Shown: positions 1 through 7,885 of the stretch, piece after piece
Numbering within the stretch: position 1 is the first letter of the stretch
Layout: every line of letters begins with the position of its first letter
From: Blautia sp. AF19-10LB
GTDB lineage: Bacteria > Bacillota > Clostridia > Lachnospirales > Lachnospiraceae
DNA: 64,000 nucleotides
Assembly: GCF_003461245.1 (NCBI RefSeq)
Contig: NZ_QTWS01000004.1
Span: 114,209-178,208, forward strand
Direction: 5' to 3'
The notes under the pieces: model-generated
The model's input: the letters and a program-made list of their open reading frames with translations, nothing else
The model's database searches: none
What the model was told of the DNA's origin: nothing
Position numbers and translations under genes: made by a program

Positions 1-86
1 AACTGACGGATCTCCTCTGCAAGCTGTGGAAAATCTGCTAAAGCTATTTTGTGTATATCATTTGGCTTATTGATCTTTTCCAACAT
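1..86 (-). CDS. dxs: 1-deoxy-D-xylulose-5-phosphate synthase, N-terminal fragment cut by window edge
   Basis: Only the first 28 codons are in the window. They read MLEKINKPND followed by a stretch ending LAEEIRQ, which is the characteristic start of DXS, the thiamine-diphosphate enzyme that joins pyruvate and glyceraldehyde 3-phosphate in the first step of the MEP isoprenoid pathway. The ATG is at 86-84 with GAGGG about ten bases upstream. It starts 16 bp after the stop of ispA, so the two isoprenoid genes are probably co-transcribed. The identification rests on the short N-terminus and on this context. Confidence 0.85.
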   Translation of the reverse strand, partial: MLEKINKPNDIHKIALADFPQLAEEIRQ

Positions 87-102
87 CCTTTGTATCCCTC
101 TT

Positions 103-1002
103 TCATTTTCTGCGGCTTGCCATCTCCATAACAAGTGCCGTCAGAAATTTATTTTTGCTGCTTAACCCTTCCAGAACAGTCTCTGCCTGCTCTGAAAGTT
201 TCTGAACCTGTTCAGATGCCTTCTCCACACCAAACAGTGTCACATACGTGACTTTATTATTTTTCTCGTCGCTGTGGACCGGTTTGCCAAGCTCCTGGCT
301 GGTGCTTGTCACATCCAGAATGTCATCCTGGATCTGGAATGCCAGTCCGATAGCAGAAGCTGCCTTCTCAATCTGTGCTGTCTGTTCTTCATCCGCTCCG
401 CCAAGGATGGCACCTGCCATCATGGAAGCCTCGATCAGCGCAGAAGTCTTGTGCTCGTAGATATAATCCAGCATCTCTCTGGATATCTCCTTGCCGTCAT
501 TCTCGACATCCACGCTCTGTCCTCCGAGCATTCCATAAAGCCCTGTCTTATCTGACATGATCTTCAGTGCACGGATCACTCTGTCCTTATCGGAAGTCAG
601 ATCAAATGCACCGAGCATTGTCTCATATGCATAATTGAGCAGGCTGACACCGCTTAAGACTCCCATTGCTTCTCCGTAAACTTTGTGGGTAGTCAGGCGT
701 CCTCTCCTGTAATCATCATTGTCGATCGCCGGGAGATCATCGTGGATCAGGGAATGTGTATGGATCATCTCAATCCCTGCCATAAAAGGCTCTGCAACAC
801 GCTCATCCTCGCCAAACATCCGGAATGTTTCCAGAAGAAGGATCGGTCTCAGGCGCTTGCCGCCGGCACACATGCTGTAATTCATCGCCTCTGCCATTGT
901 CCTGGCAAATCCGGCTTCCTCCGGCAGATATCTGCGGATGATTTCCTCTGCATGTGCTGTTCTTATCTGCAATTCTTCTTTAAAATTCTCGTAATGTTCC
1001 AT
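103..1002 (-). CDS. ispA: polyprenyl (farnesyl/geranyl) diphosphate synthase
   Basis: This 299-residue protein is a trans-isoprenyl diphosphate synthase that condenses IPP with allylic diphosphates. The first aspartate-rich motif is in IHDDLPAIDNDD, the second is DDILD, and GKRLRP near the N-terminus is the IPP-binding signature. The length fits short-chain IspA/FPP synthases. The ATG overlaps the 3' end of xseB by 23 bp, and dxs follows immediately, which is the usual xseA-xseB-ispA-dxs order of Firmicutes. Product chain length (C15 or C20) cannot be fixed from sequence alone. Confidence 0.93.
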   Translation of the reverse strand: MEHYENFKEELQIRTAHAEEIIRRYLPEEAGFARTMAEAMNYSMCAGGKRLRPILLLETFRMFGEDERVAEPFMAGIEMIHTHSLIHDDLPAIDNDDYRRGRLTTHKVYGEAMGVLSGVSLLNYAYETMLGAFDLTSDKDRVIRALKIMSDKTGLYGMLGGQSVDVENDGKEISREMLDYIYEHKTSALIEASMMAGAILGGADEEQTAQIEKAASAIGLAFQIQDDILDVTSTSQELGKPVHSDEKNNKVTYVTLFGVEKASEQVQKLSEQAETVLEGLSSKNKFLTALVMEMASRRK

Positions 1003-1195
1003 CCTCGTCCATCTGGAGCATCTTCTTCTCTACTGTGTCCAGCCTGCCGCTGCAGTATTTGAGCAGCTCCATTCCTTCTTTATAAAAACGAAAAGAATCC
1101 TCCAGGGACGTTTCACTGTCCTCCAGCTTCGCAGCAAGAGTATCCAGTTCCTGAAAGACCTCTTCTATTGTCTTTGATTCTGTTATTTCTGCCAT
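980..1195 (-). CDS. xseB: exodeoxyribonuclease VII small subunit
   Basis: This 71-residue helical, acidic protein matches the XseB family (TIEEVFQELDTLAAKLED, then SLEDSFRFYKEG). It is the small subunit of exonuclease VII, which degrades single-stranded DNA to oligonucleotides together with XseA. It overlaps xseA by 13 bp at its 5' end and ispA by 23 bp at its 3' end, indicating translational coupling in one operon. The length is typical for the family. Confidence 0.93.
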   Translation of the reverse strand: MAEITESKTIEEVFQELDTLAAKLEDSETSLEDSFRFYKEGMELLKYCSGRLDTVEKKMLQMDEDGTLREF

Positions 1196-2394
1196 GTTTC
1201 CCTCCTGCTGTCCGAAACTTCCGCCTGGATCACACCGTCTGTCACAGAAATTTCGACTCTGTCCCCGGGCTTGACCTGTGAAACAGAAGTGATCCCTCTG
1301 CCATCAGTATCTGCAACAAAAGAATATCCCTGATTCAGCTTCGCAAGTGGTGACAGTCCCTGGTAGCGTTCCAGATAGATTCCCAGACGATGACGGTACT
1401 GCTGGAGTTTATTATCCATCGCCCTTCGCAGTGTATCCTCAAAATCCACAAGGGTCTGCCGCCGTTCTCTGAGACGGCTTTCCGGGCTTAAATATTTAAG
1501 CCGCATCTGATACTGCCCAAGCCGTACTCTCTGAAACTCGATTTCCTCCCTCATGTCACGCTGGAAACGCTCCTGATAACTGGAAAGCGTATACATCACC
1601 TGCGCCATATCATCCACTGCAAGCTCTGCTGCTGCTGACGGTGTCGGCGCACGGAGATCTGCCACAAAGTCAGCGATCGTAAAATCCACTTCATGTCCAA
1701 CTGCTGATATGATCGGTGTACGGCACTCAAAGATTGCTCTGGCAACCTTCTCCTCATTGAACGCCCACAAATCCTCGATCGAACCGCCGCCACGTCCTAC
1801 GATGATCGTATCTACGCCGGCCTCGTCAAGCATACGGATGCCTTTCACGATGCTGTCTGCTGCTCCATCGCCCTGTACCAGTGCCGGATAAAGGATGATC
1901 TGCAGGTACGGATTTCTCCGCAGGGAAATATTCCGGATATCCTGCACAGCCGCGCCGGTAGGCGCAGTCACCACTCCCAGTCTGCGGATAAACCGCGGGA
2001 TCGGCTGCTTATACTCCGGTGCAAACATTCCCATTTCCTCCAGTTCTGCCTTCAGTGCAAGGAATCTCTCATAAAGTGCGCCGGCGCCCTCCAGAGTGAT
2101 TTCCTTCGCATACATCTGATAACGGCCGTCTCTCTCATACACATCCACGGCGCCGCCGACTACAACACGGTCTCCGTCCTTCATACGGAAAGCAAGTCCG
2201 CGTCTCTGTCCCGCAAACATGACACAGGAAAGCACCCCTGTCTCATCCTTGAGCGAAAAATAAATATGTCCGCTGGTATGATATTTGCAGTTGGATACTT
2301 CACCCTTGACGTATACTTTTCTTAAAACATAGTCCTGTATGAACATGTTCTTGACGTAACGGTTGACCTGTCCTACGGAATAAACTGTTTTCAT
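1183..2394 (-). CDS. xseA: exodeoxyribonuclease VII large subunit
   Basis: This 403-residue protein has the XseA architecture: an N-terminal OB-fold for DNA binding (roughly residues 1-100, including GEVSNCKYHTSGHIYFSLKD) and a catalytic domain with GRGGGSIEDLWAFNEE and GHEVDFTIADFVADLRAPTPSAAAE split over conserved blocks. A coiled-coil segment follows and the C-terminus carries the short GYSFV block. It acts with XseB on single-stranded DNA. It lies 4 bp downstream of nusB and overlaps xseB, so nusB-xseA-xseB-ispA-dxs form one transcription unit. Confidence 0.95.
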   Translation of the reverse strand: MKTVYSVGQVNRYVKNMFIQDYVLRKVYVKGEVSNCKYHTSGHIYFSLKDETGVLSCVMFAGQRRGLAFRMKDGDRVVVGGAVDVYERDGRYQMYAKEITLEGAGALYERFLALKAELEEMGMFAPEYKQPIPRFIRRLGVVTAPTGAAVQDIRNISLRRNPYLQIILYPALVQGDGAADSIVKGIRMLDEAGVDTIIVGRGGGSIEDLWAFNEEKVARAIFECRTPIISAVGHEVDFTIADFVADLRAPTPSAAAELAVDDMAQVMYTLSSYQERFQRDMREEIEFQRVRLGQYQMRLKYLSPESRLRERRQTLVDFEDTLRRAMDNKLQQYRHRLGIYLERYQGLSPLAKLNQGYSFVADTDGRGITSVSQVKPGDRVEISVTDGVIQAEVSDSRRETWQK

Positions 2395-2398
2395 TTAA

Positions 2399-2929
2399 TT
2401 AATTATCAGAGTTTTCTTCTGGCTCTGCCTTTGTTTCGGATTTCGGTGCATCTTTCTTGGATGAACGGATGATGATCTTGGCCTGATGGGTCGGACGGCG
2501 TCTCTTCGGTGCCTCACCGGAGTCCTTCTTACCGCTGGCGATCTTGCCGAGGATCCCGTTTACGAAAGAACCGGAATCGTCTCCACCAAACATCTTGGCA
2601 AGTTCTACTGCCTCGTTGATCGCAACGCCAACCGGAACGTCCTCATCAAATTTCATCTCATATACTGCCAGACGGAGTGCTGTCAGGTCAACTCTGCTCA
2701 TACGGCTTGTCTTCCATCCACGGCTGTAGTCGTTGAGGATCTGGTCGATCTCGTCAAGCTTCTCCAGGATCTTCTGATACTTCTCCTGCATTGCCTCCTG
2801 GTCCTTCTCTTCCAGCTCTCCAAGTGTCTCAAAATACATGGACACCTGATCTGACATTTCATCTTCTGAATTAAACTGTGTCATGAACAGCAGTTTAAAA
2901 ATATGTTCTCTCTGCTCGCTTCTTCGCAT
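2399..2929 (-). CDS. nusB: transcription antitermination factor NusB
   Basis: NusB is an all-helical RNA-binding protein that joins NusE (S10) on boxA of rRNA leaders. The start at 2929 (MRRSEQREHIFKLLF) was chosen because TAGGAGGAAAC lies directly upstream; a longer frame to 3016 has no such site and would run into the upstream gene. The family core ends near residue 130 (VNGILGKIAS). About 45 extra residues follow, rich in Lys, Arg, Glu and Pro, which are not part of the conserved NusB fold and look like a disordered tail. It lies at the head of the xse-ispA-dxs operon, 58 bp after the Gls24-like gene. Confidence 0.92.
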   Translation of the reverse strand: MRRSEQREHIFKLLFMTQFNSEDEMSDQVSMYFETLGELEEKDQEAMQEKYQKILEKLDEIDQILNDYSRGWKTSRMSRVDLTALRLAVYEMKFDEDVPVGVAINEAVELAKMFGGDDSGSFVNGILGKIASGKKDSGEAPKRRRPTHQAKIIIRSSKKDAPKSETKAEPEENSDN

Positions 2930-2987
2930 GTTTCCTCCTAAACCAATATCCCCCTCCGGGACTTTTATAAAGAAAAAAGGAAAGAGT

Positions 2988-3374
2988 TTACTTTCCTTTT
3001 CCGTTTTCCATATCAACGCCTGCGATGCGGATATTTACATCTGCCACTTCCAGGCCTGTCATGTTTTCAATGGACGATTTGACCTTGTCCTGAACCTTCT
3101 TGCTTACTTCAAGAATATTCTTGCCGAACTCGATATTCAGTGTCAGGTCAACAGTAACAACGCCCTCAAGGACGGTTACCTTAACTCCTTTGGAAAGGTT
3201 CTTCACTCCAAGCTTGCTTACCAGCTCGTTTGTAATATTTCCTCCCATGGATGCAACGCCGTCAACTTCGGTTGCTGCCAGTCCTGCGATGACTGTTACT
3301 ACTTCATCTGCGATCTTGACTTCACCGATCCCTCCTACATCCTGTAATTTATAGGTTGTTCTCTTTTCTGCCAT
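2988..3374 (-). CDS. Asp23/Gls24 family protein (alkaline-shock/envelope-stress-like)
   Basis: This 128-residue protein belongs to the Asp23/Gls24 (DUF322) family: GEVKIADEVVTVIAGLAATEVDGVASMGG lies near the start in pieces typical of YqhY, followed by a beta-alpha core with VDLTLNIEFG. The start at 3374 has AGGAGGTATTAGAT immediately upstream; a longer reading frame to 3434 lacks a ribosome site. A gene of this family upstream of nusB is the usual YqhY arrangement in Firmicutes, where YqhY has been linked to fatty-acid precursor (acetyl-CoA carboxylase) homeostasis. That role here is inferred from position only. Confidence 0.88.
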   Translation of the reverse strand: MAEKRTTYKLQDVGGIGEVKIADEVVTVIAGLAATEVDGVASMGGNITNELVSKLGVKNLSKGVKVTVLEGVVTVDLTLNIEFGKNILEVSKKVQDKVKSSIENMTGLEVADVNIRIAGVDMENGKGK

Positions 3375-3488
3375 ATCTAATACCTCCTGCGGGCTCCGAC
3401 TCATAGCTGCAAGAAATCCTCTCACAGCTATCAAATTCTAATTTTGCATAGGTTTAGTATATCAAATTTGTCCGCAAATTAAAAGCGT

Positions 3489-5078
3489 TTATTTACTGAA
3501 TTCTGTCAGTACGAGATTCGGATTTCGGTCTTCTGTCATGCCGACGCTCCATGCATTGACGAACAGAAGAAGCGGGTTGCCCTTGAGGTCTGTAACCTTC
3601 TTCATGTCTGAAGTTCCTGTGATCTTGGCCACATCGACTTCTTCTTTGTTTGCGATCCAGCGGATATGCTCATATGGAAGGTTTTCCAGACGGATCTCGA
3701 CATTATATTCGTTTTCCAGACGGTATTTGAGGACATCAAACTGCAGGACACCGACAACGCCTACGATGATCTCTTCCATACCGGTGTTGAATTCCTGGAA
3801 GATCTGGATCGCACCTTCCTGCGCGATCTGGTTGATACCCTTGACAAACTGCTTACGCTTCATGGTATCAAGCTGGCGCACACGTGCAAAATGCTCCGGT
3901 GCGAAAGTCGGGATTCCCTCAAATGCAAACTTACGTCCCGGCGCACAGATCGTATCACCAATGGAAAAAATACCCGGGTCAAAGACTCCGATAATATCTC
4001 CGGCATATGCCTCATCTACCACATGACGGGATTCTGCCATCATCTGCTGAGGCTGGAGAAGACGCATCTTCTTGTCTCCCTGTACATGATAGACTTCCTG
4101 GGATGCATCGAATTTACCGGAGCAGATACGCATGAATGCGATCCTGTCTCGATGTGCCTTGTTCATGTTTGCCTGGATCTTGAATACGAATGCGGAGAAA
4201 TCATCAGACATCGGATCAATCTCGCCCTCATCGGATACTCGCGGAAGTGGAGAGGTTGTCATCTTGAGGAAGTGCTCAAGGAAAGTCTCCACACCGAAGT
4301 TTGTAAGCGCGGAACCGAAGAATACCGGTGTCATATTTCCCTTGCTTACCTGTTCCTGGTCAAATTCCACACTTGCTCCGTCCAAAAGCTCGATCTCATC
4401 CATGAGCTGTTCCTTCTGATCCGGATCTACGATGTCGTCAAGTCTTGCATCGTCAATATCGATTTCTTCGATCACACCTTCCTTGGTTCCCTTCTGTGTG
4501 TCAGAGAAGGTCAGGACTTTGTGTGTATTTCTGTCATAAACTCCACGGAATTTCTTACCGGAACCGATCGGCCAGTTGATCGGGCAGGTTGCGATCCCGA
4601 GTTCCTTTTCTATTTCATCCAGAAGATCAAACGTATCATTTGCATCTCTGTCCATCTTGTTGATAAAAGTAAAGATCGGAATGTGTCTCATGACGCAGAC
4701 CTTGAACAGCTTTCTTGTCTGTGCCTCGACACCCTTGCTTCCGTCGATGACCATGACTGCGGAATCCGCTGCCATCAGAGTACGGTAGGTATCCTCTGAG
4801 AAATCCTGATGTCCCGGTGTATCCAGAATATTGATACAATATCCATCATAATGAAACTGTAATACGGAAGAGGTTACGGAAATACCTCTCTCTTTCTCTA
4901 TTTCCATCCAGTCAGATACTGCATGGCGGGCAGTTGCCTTACCTTTAACACTACCTGCCAGGTTGATCGCACCTCCATACAGCAGAAATTTCTCTGTCAG
5001 GGTTGTCTTACCGGCATCCGGGTGAGAGATAATGGCAAAAGTTCTTCTTTTTTCTATTTCGTTCGCGTACTTAGACAC
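3489..5078 (-). CDS. prfC: peptide chain release factor 3 (GTPase)
   Basis: RF3 is a translational GTPase that removes RF1/RF2 from the ribosome after peptide release. The 529-residue protein has G1 SHPDAGKTT, the switch element RGISVTSSV, G3 DTPGHQDF and G4 NKMD, and then domains II and III typical of RF3 (about 530 residues in E. coli). The start codon is GTG at 5078, preceded by CAGGAGGAAAAAC. It appears to be a single gene, divergent from the LysR gene, with its own promoter upstream. Confidence 0.96.
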   Translation of the reverse strand: MSKYANEIEKRRTFAIISHPDAGKTTLTEKFLLYGGAINLAGSVKGKATARHAVSDWMEIEKERGISVTSSVLQFHYDGYCINILDTPGHQDFSEDTYRTLMAADSAVMVIDGSKGVEAQTRKLFKVCVMRHIPIFTFINKMDRDANDTFDLLDEIEKELGIATCPINWPIGSGKKFRGVYDRNTHKVLTFSDTQKGTKEGVIEEIDIDDARLDDIVDPDQKEQLMDEIELLDGASVEFDQEQVSKGNMTPVFFGSALTNFGVETFLEHFLKMTTSPLPRVSDEGEIDPMSDDFSAFVFKIQANMNKAHRDRIAFMRICSGKFDASQEVYHVQGDKKMRLLQPQQMMAESRHVVDEAYAGDIIGVFDPGIFSIGDTICAPGRKFAFEGIPTFAPEHFARVRQLDTMKRKQFVKGINQIAQEGAIQIFQEFNTGMEEIIVGVVGVLQFDVLKYRLENEYNVEIRLENLPYEHIRWIANKEEVDVAKITGTSDMKKVTDLKGNPLLLFVNAWSVGMTEDRNPNLVLTEFSK

Positions 5079-5127
5079 GTTTTTCCTCCTGTCTGTTATC
5101 CTATTTCCAATTTCTATACAACTTTTT

Positions 5128-5157
5128 ATTTTATTATAGACTATGCCGGACTGTCAA
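5128..5157 (-). promoter_or_regulatory. putative sigma-A promoter of prfC
   Basis: On the minus strand TTGACA (5157-5152) is followed after 18 bp by TAAAAT (5133-5128). A perfect TATAAT (5138-5133) also overlaps, but at a non-optimal 13 bp. The site lies 50 bp upstream of the prfC GTG. Confidence 0.55.
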
Positions 5158-5191
5158 GAAATTTCCCTATATGAAGGATATAAAGTTATAA

Positions 5192-5220
5192 TTGAAAAGA
5201 AAATCTTTTCTCTGTATAAT
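5192..5220 (+). promoter_or_regulatory. sigma-A promoter of the LysR gene with internal palindrome
   Basis: TTGAAA (5192-5197), a 17-bp spacer and a perfect TATAAT (5215-5220) lie 40 bp upstream of the LysR start. The spacer and -35 edge contain a perfect inverted repeat, GAAAAGA-AAA-TCTTTTC (5194-5210). A protein bound there would block RNA polymerase, so autoregulation or control by another repressor is possible. Confidence 0.7.
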
Positions 5221-5259
5221 AGAGGCATATTTTTTGAATACGTGCCAGGAGGAAATTTT

Positions 5260-6177
5260 ATGAATCTCGCAGAAATAGAAACTTTTTTGACTATCGTAAA
5301 CACCAAGAGTATTACCCGCACCGCTGATCTTTTATTTCTGTCCCAGCCAACTGTCAGCCATCGTCTGAATTCCCTTGAGAATGAACTGGGATTTCCTCTT
5401 GTCATCCGAAACAAAGGACATAAGCAGGTCGAACTCACACCCAAAGGAATGGATTTTGTCGTCCTCGCCGAACGGTGGATGTCCCTGTGGAAAGAAACAC
5501 TCACACTTCAGCACAACCAGGAACGGATGCTTCTGACAATCGGCTGCACGGACAGCCTGAACATCGCCGTATTTGCTCCGCTGTATGATGAGATCCTTCA
5601 GTCACATTCTCATCTGGATCTGGATATTGAATCTCATCACTCCAATGAACTGTACGATCTGCTCAGTGAGCACAAATTTGATATCGGTTTTGTCTATCAG
5701 CATCTTCATTACAAAAACATCATCGCAGAGCAGATCTTTGAAGAAAAACTTTATCTGGTGCAGTCCGAACATCCGGTGATCCCGCGGGCGCAGGTACATA
5801 CGGATGAACTGGATTCCTCCATGGAACTGTTTCTGAGCTGGGATGACAATTTCCAGATCTGGCATGACCGCTGGCTTTCTTCTGTTACGAGACCTCATAT
5901 CTCAGCAGACACGATCACTCTGCTTGACCGCCTGTGGAAAAAGGACGAAAACTGGATGATCGCACCGGAATCTGTCATTCAGGAGCTTTCGCATTACCGT
6001 TCTCTGTATGTCAGCGAACTGGTCAACACCCCGCCAAACCGTGTCTGCTACAAAATCCGGCATCGTTATCCCAAGGTTTCCAACAAGCTCGCTGTTGAAT
6101 ATTTTGAGCACGAGCTGGAACGTTTTCTTGAAAAACGGCATCTCCATATCCCAGTCGGCGTTGTATGGCATTCTTAA
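5260..6177 (+). CDS. LysR-family transcriptional regulator
   Basis: This 305-residue regulator has an N-terminal winged helix-turn-helix (AEIETFLTIVNTKSITRTAD and then LSQPTVSHRLNSLENELG) and a LysR-type effector-binding domain from about residue 90. The start at 5260 is preceded by CCAGGAGGAAATTTT. An upstream in-frame ATG at 5143 lies before the promoter and is excluded. LysR proteins usually control a neighbouring divergent gene, but the divergent neighbour is prfC, a housekeeping gene, so the target is not evident. The effector is unknown. Confidence 0.88.
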   Translation: MNLAEIETFLTIVNTKSITRTADLLFLSQPTVSHRLNSLENELGFPLVIRNKGHKQVELTPKGMDFVVLAERWMSLWKETLTLQHNQERMLLTIGCTDSLNIAVFAPLYDEILQSHSHLDLDIESHHSNELYDLLSEHKFDIGFVYQHLHYKNIIAEQIFEEKLYLVQSEHPVIPRAQVHTDELDSSMELFLSWDDNFQIWHDRWLSSVTRPHISADTITLLDRLWKKDENWMIAPESVIQELSHYRSLYVSELVNTPPNRVCYKIRHRYPKVSNKLAVEYFEHELERFLEKRHLHIPVGVVWHS

Positions 6178-6189
6178 TGCTTTTTATGT

Positions 6190-6220
6190 CAAAACAGAGA
6201 GGAAGCTCCCCTCTGTTTTG
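6190..6220. terminator. inverted repeat between convergent LysR and spoIIIAH genes
   Basis: Ten-base arms CAAAACAGAG (6190-6199) and CTCTGTTTTG (6211-6220) form a perfect stem with an 11-base loop between two convergent genes. There is no long T-run, so it is a probable but not ideal bidirectional terminator. Confidence 0.55.
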
Positions 6221-6234
6221 ATCTGTGTCATTTC

Positions 6235-6993
6235 TTAATCATAGATACCGTCTGTCTGGATCACCTGATCGGTGGAAGTTTCCTGGTCTTCGTATGTAGT
6301 ATCTGCTTCGTCCGTGCTGTCATAGGCCGCGGTCTCGTCAGCATTTTCTTCCATCGAACTGCTTTCTTCCCCTGTATCCTCTGTCTGGTCAAGCGGCGTG
6401 ATCACGATATTTTCTGCTGCGATCCCTGTCTTTCTCTTGATGATATCCTCGATCTGTGCTCTTTTTGCATCTTCGAGGTCTGCTTCCGGCACAACTACGT
6501 CTGCAGTCTCTCCGGTAAGATTTACTACCGCATTCTCGAATCCTTTGGCTTCAAGAAGCATTTCTGCTGCAGCTTCTTTTTCGGACACGTCTGTCATCTC
6601 TACCATGGTGTTGATGGCGGTCTGTTTCTGATCATCCGAGATATCCGCATTGTTGATGATCTCCTGCAGGTCCGCCTTGTTCTGGGAGCGCACCTGTTCA
6701 CGGGAAAGCTTTGCCTGTGCCGCAAATCCGGATGCCCCTGTCAGCACCGCCTCCCCCGGCGTTGTCGTGTCTTCTTCTGTATCGGTAAGACTGCTCTGAC
6801 TGTTTTCTTCCAGAAGTGCGCTTTCGTCGGTAATGTCATAATCCACCTGATCCAAAATACTTGCACTGTCCGTGCTCGCTTCTTTGTCCTTGAATCCCAG
6901 ATCCACGTCTGCAAAATTCAGGTATCCCGCCACTGCGATCAGGATTGCCAGTGAAGTGATGATGACCTGATTCCTTTTTACGATTTTTTTCAC
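6235..6993 (-). CDS. spoIIIAH: stage III sporulation protein AH
   Basis: SpoIIIAH is the mother-cell half of the A-Q channel that spans the intermembrane space between mother cell and forespore and pairs with forespore SpoIIQ. The 252-residue protein has one N-terminal membrane helix (about residues 10-27), a Ser/Asp/Glu-rich stretch, and a C-terminal YscJ/FliF-like ring-building domain (SREQVRSQNKADLQEIIN onward). After that domain it carries a second acidic Thr/Glu/Asp-rich tail of about 50 residues. It is the last gene of the spoIIIA operon, 10 bp after spoIIIAG. Confidence 0.92.
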   Translation of the reverse strand: MKKIVKRNQVIITSLAILIAVAGYLNFADVDLGFKDKEASTDSASILDQVDYDITDESALLEENSQSSLTDTEEDTTTPGEAVLTGASGFAAQAKLSREQVRSQNKADLQEIINNADISDDQKQTAINTMVEMTDVSEKEAAAEMLLEAKGFENAVVNLTGETADVVVPEADLEDAKRAQIEDIIKRKTGIAAENIVITPLDQTEDTGEESSSMEENADETAAYDSTDEADTTYEDQETSTDQVIQTDGIYD

Positions 6994-7003
6994 TTTACTC
7001 TCC

Positions 7004-7447
7004 TCATTTCATTTTCATTATTTTTATTTTATGGGCTTCGATCTGAAATAATGCCATTACCGCCTGCTGAATTTTCTGCACGACCACCGGATCAGAGGCT
7101 CCCTCTGCCGCGATCAGCACTCCTCTGACTTCTGTTTCACCGGAACGATAGATTCCCTGCTGTTCCTCCGTCATCAGCATCACTTTGACTTCACCAACTC
7201 CTTCTACATTCTCCAGAATATTCTGAAGCCTGCGTTCCAGGGAGGACTGGATTTCATCTGTGCTCTGTGTACTGTTATCCATCAGGATCGTCTGCTTTGG
7301 TGTACTGCTCTTTTTGGATACCGGAAGTGCGATCACCGACAGAAGAAGTCCCAGAAGCAGGATCACGATCCACTGCTGTTTCGTCATTCCCTTCTGCAAA
7401 AATTCTGATATTCTGCTCTTCGATCCCGAAGCTCTGCCGGAGTTCAT
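7004..7447 (-). CDS. spoIIIAG: stage III sporulation protein AG
   Basis: SpoIIIAG is a bitopic protein that forms a large ring in the mother-cell membrane channel. The 147-residue protein has a membrane helix at about residues 26-43 and a ring-building motif region (LQNILENVEGVGEVKVMLM). The start at 7447 has a strong AAGGAGGATCCAGG site directly upstream, although it lies 173 bp inside spoIIIAF in a different frame. An internal ATG at 7387 would leave no cytoplasmic N-terminus. B. subtilis SpoIIIAG is longer (about 230 residues); here the loop domain is shorter. Confidence 0.9.
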   Translation of the reverse strand: MNSGRASGSKSRISEFLQKGMTKQQWIVILLLGLLLSVIALPVSKKSSTPKQTILMDNSTQSTDEIQSSLERRLQNILENVEGVGEVKVMLMTEEQQGIYRSGETEVRGVLIAAEGASDPVVVQKIQQAVMALFQIEAHKIKIMKMK

Positions 7448-7877
7448 CCTGGATCCTCCTTTCCTGTTCGCCGTCCATGTTCTGATCTGCCTTCAGTTCC
7501 ACCGATATCGTCTCTCCTTCTATATCTACGATGGTCTCCTGTATTTTTATTCCTGCATCTTCACATTTTTTTGCAATCTGGGATGCAAGTTCCTGACGAA
7601 AGCCTTTACGGATGTAAAAGCCCTGAAGATCCTGCGTTTCTTTCTGCTCCAGAAGGTGTACTTCCTCGTTATAATAGTCTGCGAAATCCCCAATCATCTC
7701 CCTGCTTCCCCGCAGGAAAGAAAAAAGCGGCGTGCACAGCATGTAGATCAAAAGAAGTCCCATGAAAGACCGGATGTACCGTTCATATTTTCTGTCCGGC
7801 ATCAATTGCAGGACCGCAGTAAATAAAATATAAAACGTCGCCAGGATCCTGACCCACTGATAGATTTCTGCCTTCAT
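7275..7877 (-). CDS. spoIIIAF: stage III sporulation protein AF
   Basis: This 200-residue protein has two membrane helices at about residues 9-25 and 36-53 (FYILFTAVLQLM, then SFMGLLLIYMLCTPLF) and a soluble C-terminal domain, as in SpoIIIAF, a component of the spoIIIA channel. The start at 7877 has GGAGGGCAG upstream, 8 bp after the spoIIIAE stop. The last 57 codons overlap spoIIIAG, and the tail in that region (GTSSVGDRTSG, ending in DDPDG) is low in hydrophobicity. The overlap is far longer than the few bases usual in this operon. Confidence 0.85.
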   Translation of the reverse strand: MKAEIYQWVRILATFYILFTAVLQLMPDRKYERYIRSFMGLLLIYMLCTPLFSFLRGSREMIGDFADYYNEEVHLLEQKETQDLQGFYIRKGFRQELASQIAKKCEDAGIKIQETIVDIEGETISVELKADQNMDGEQERRIQDELRQSFGIEEQNIRIFAEGNDETAVDRDPASGTSSVGDRTSGIQKEQYTKADDPDG

Positions 7878-7885
7878 CTGCCCTC

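Noticed and set aside
3666..4799. Long plus-strand open frame (377 codons)
   Set aside because: It lies wholly antisense to prfC, has no ribosome site and a Cys/Ile-rich composition typical of a mirrored frame.
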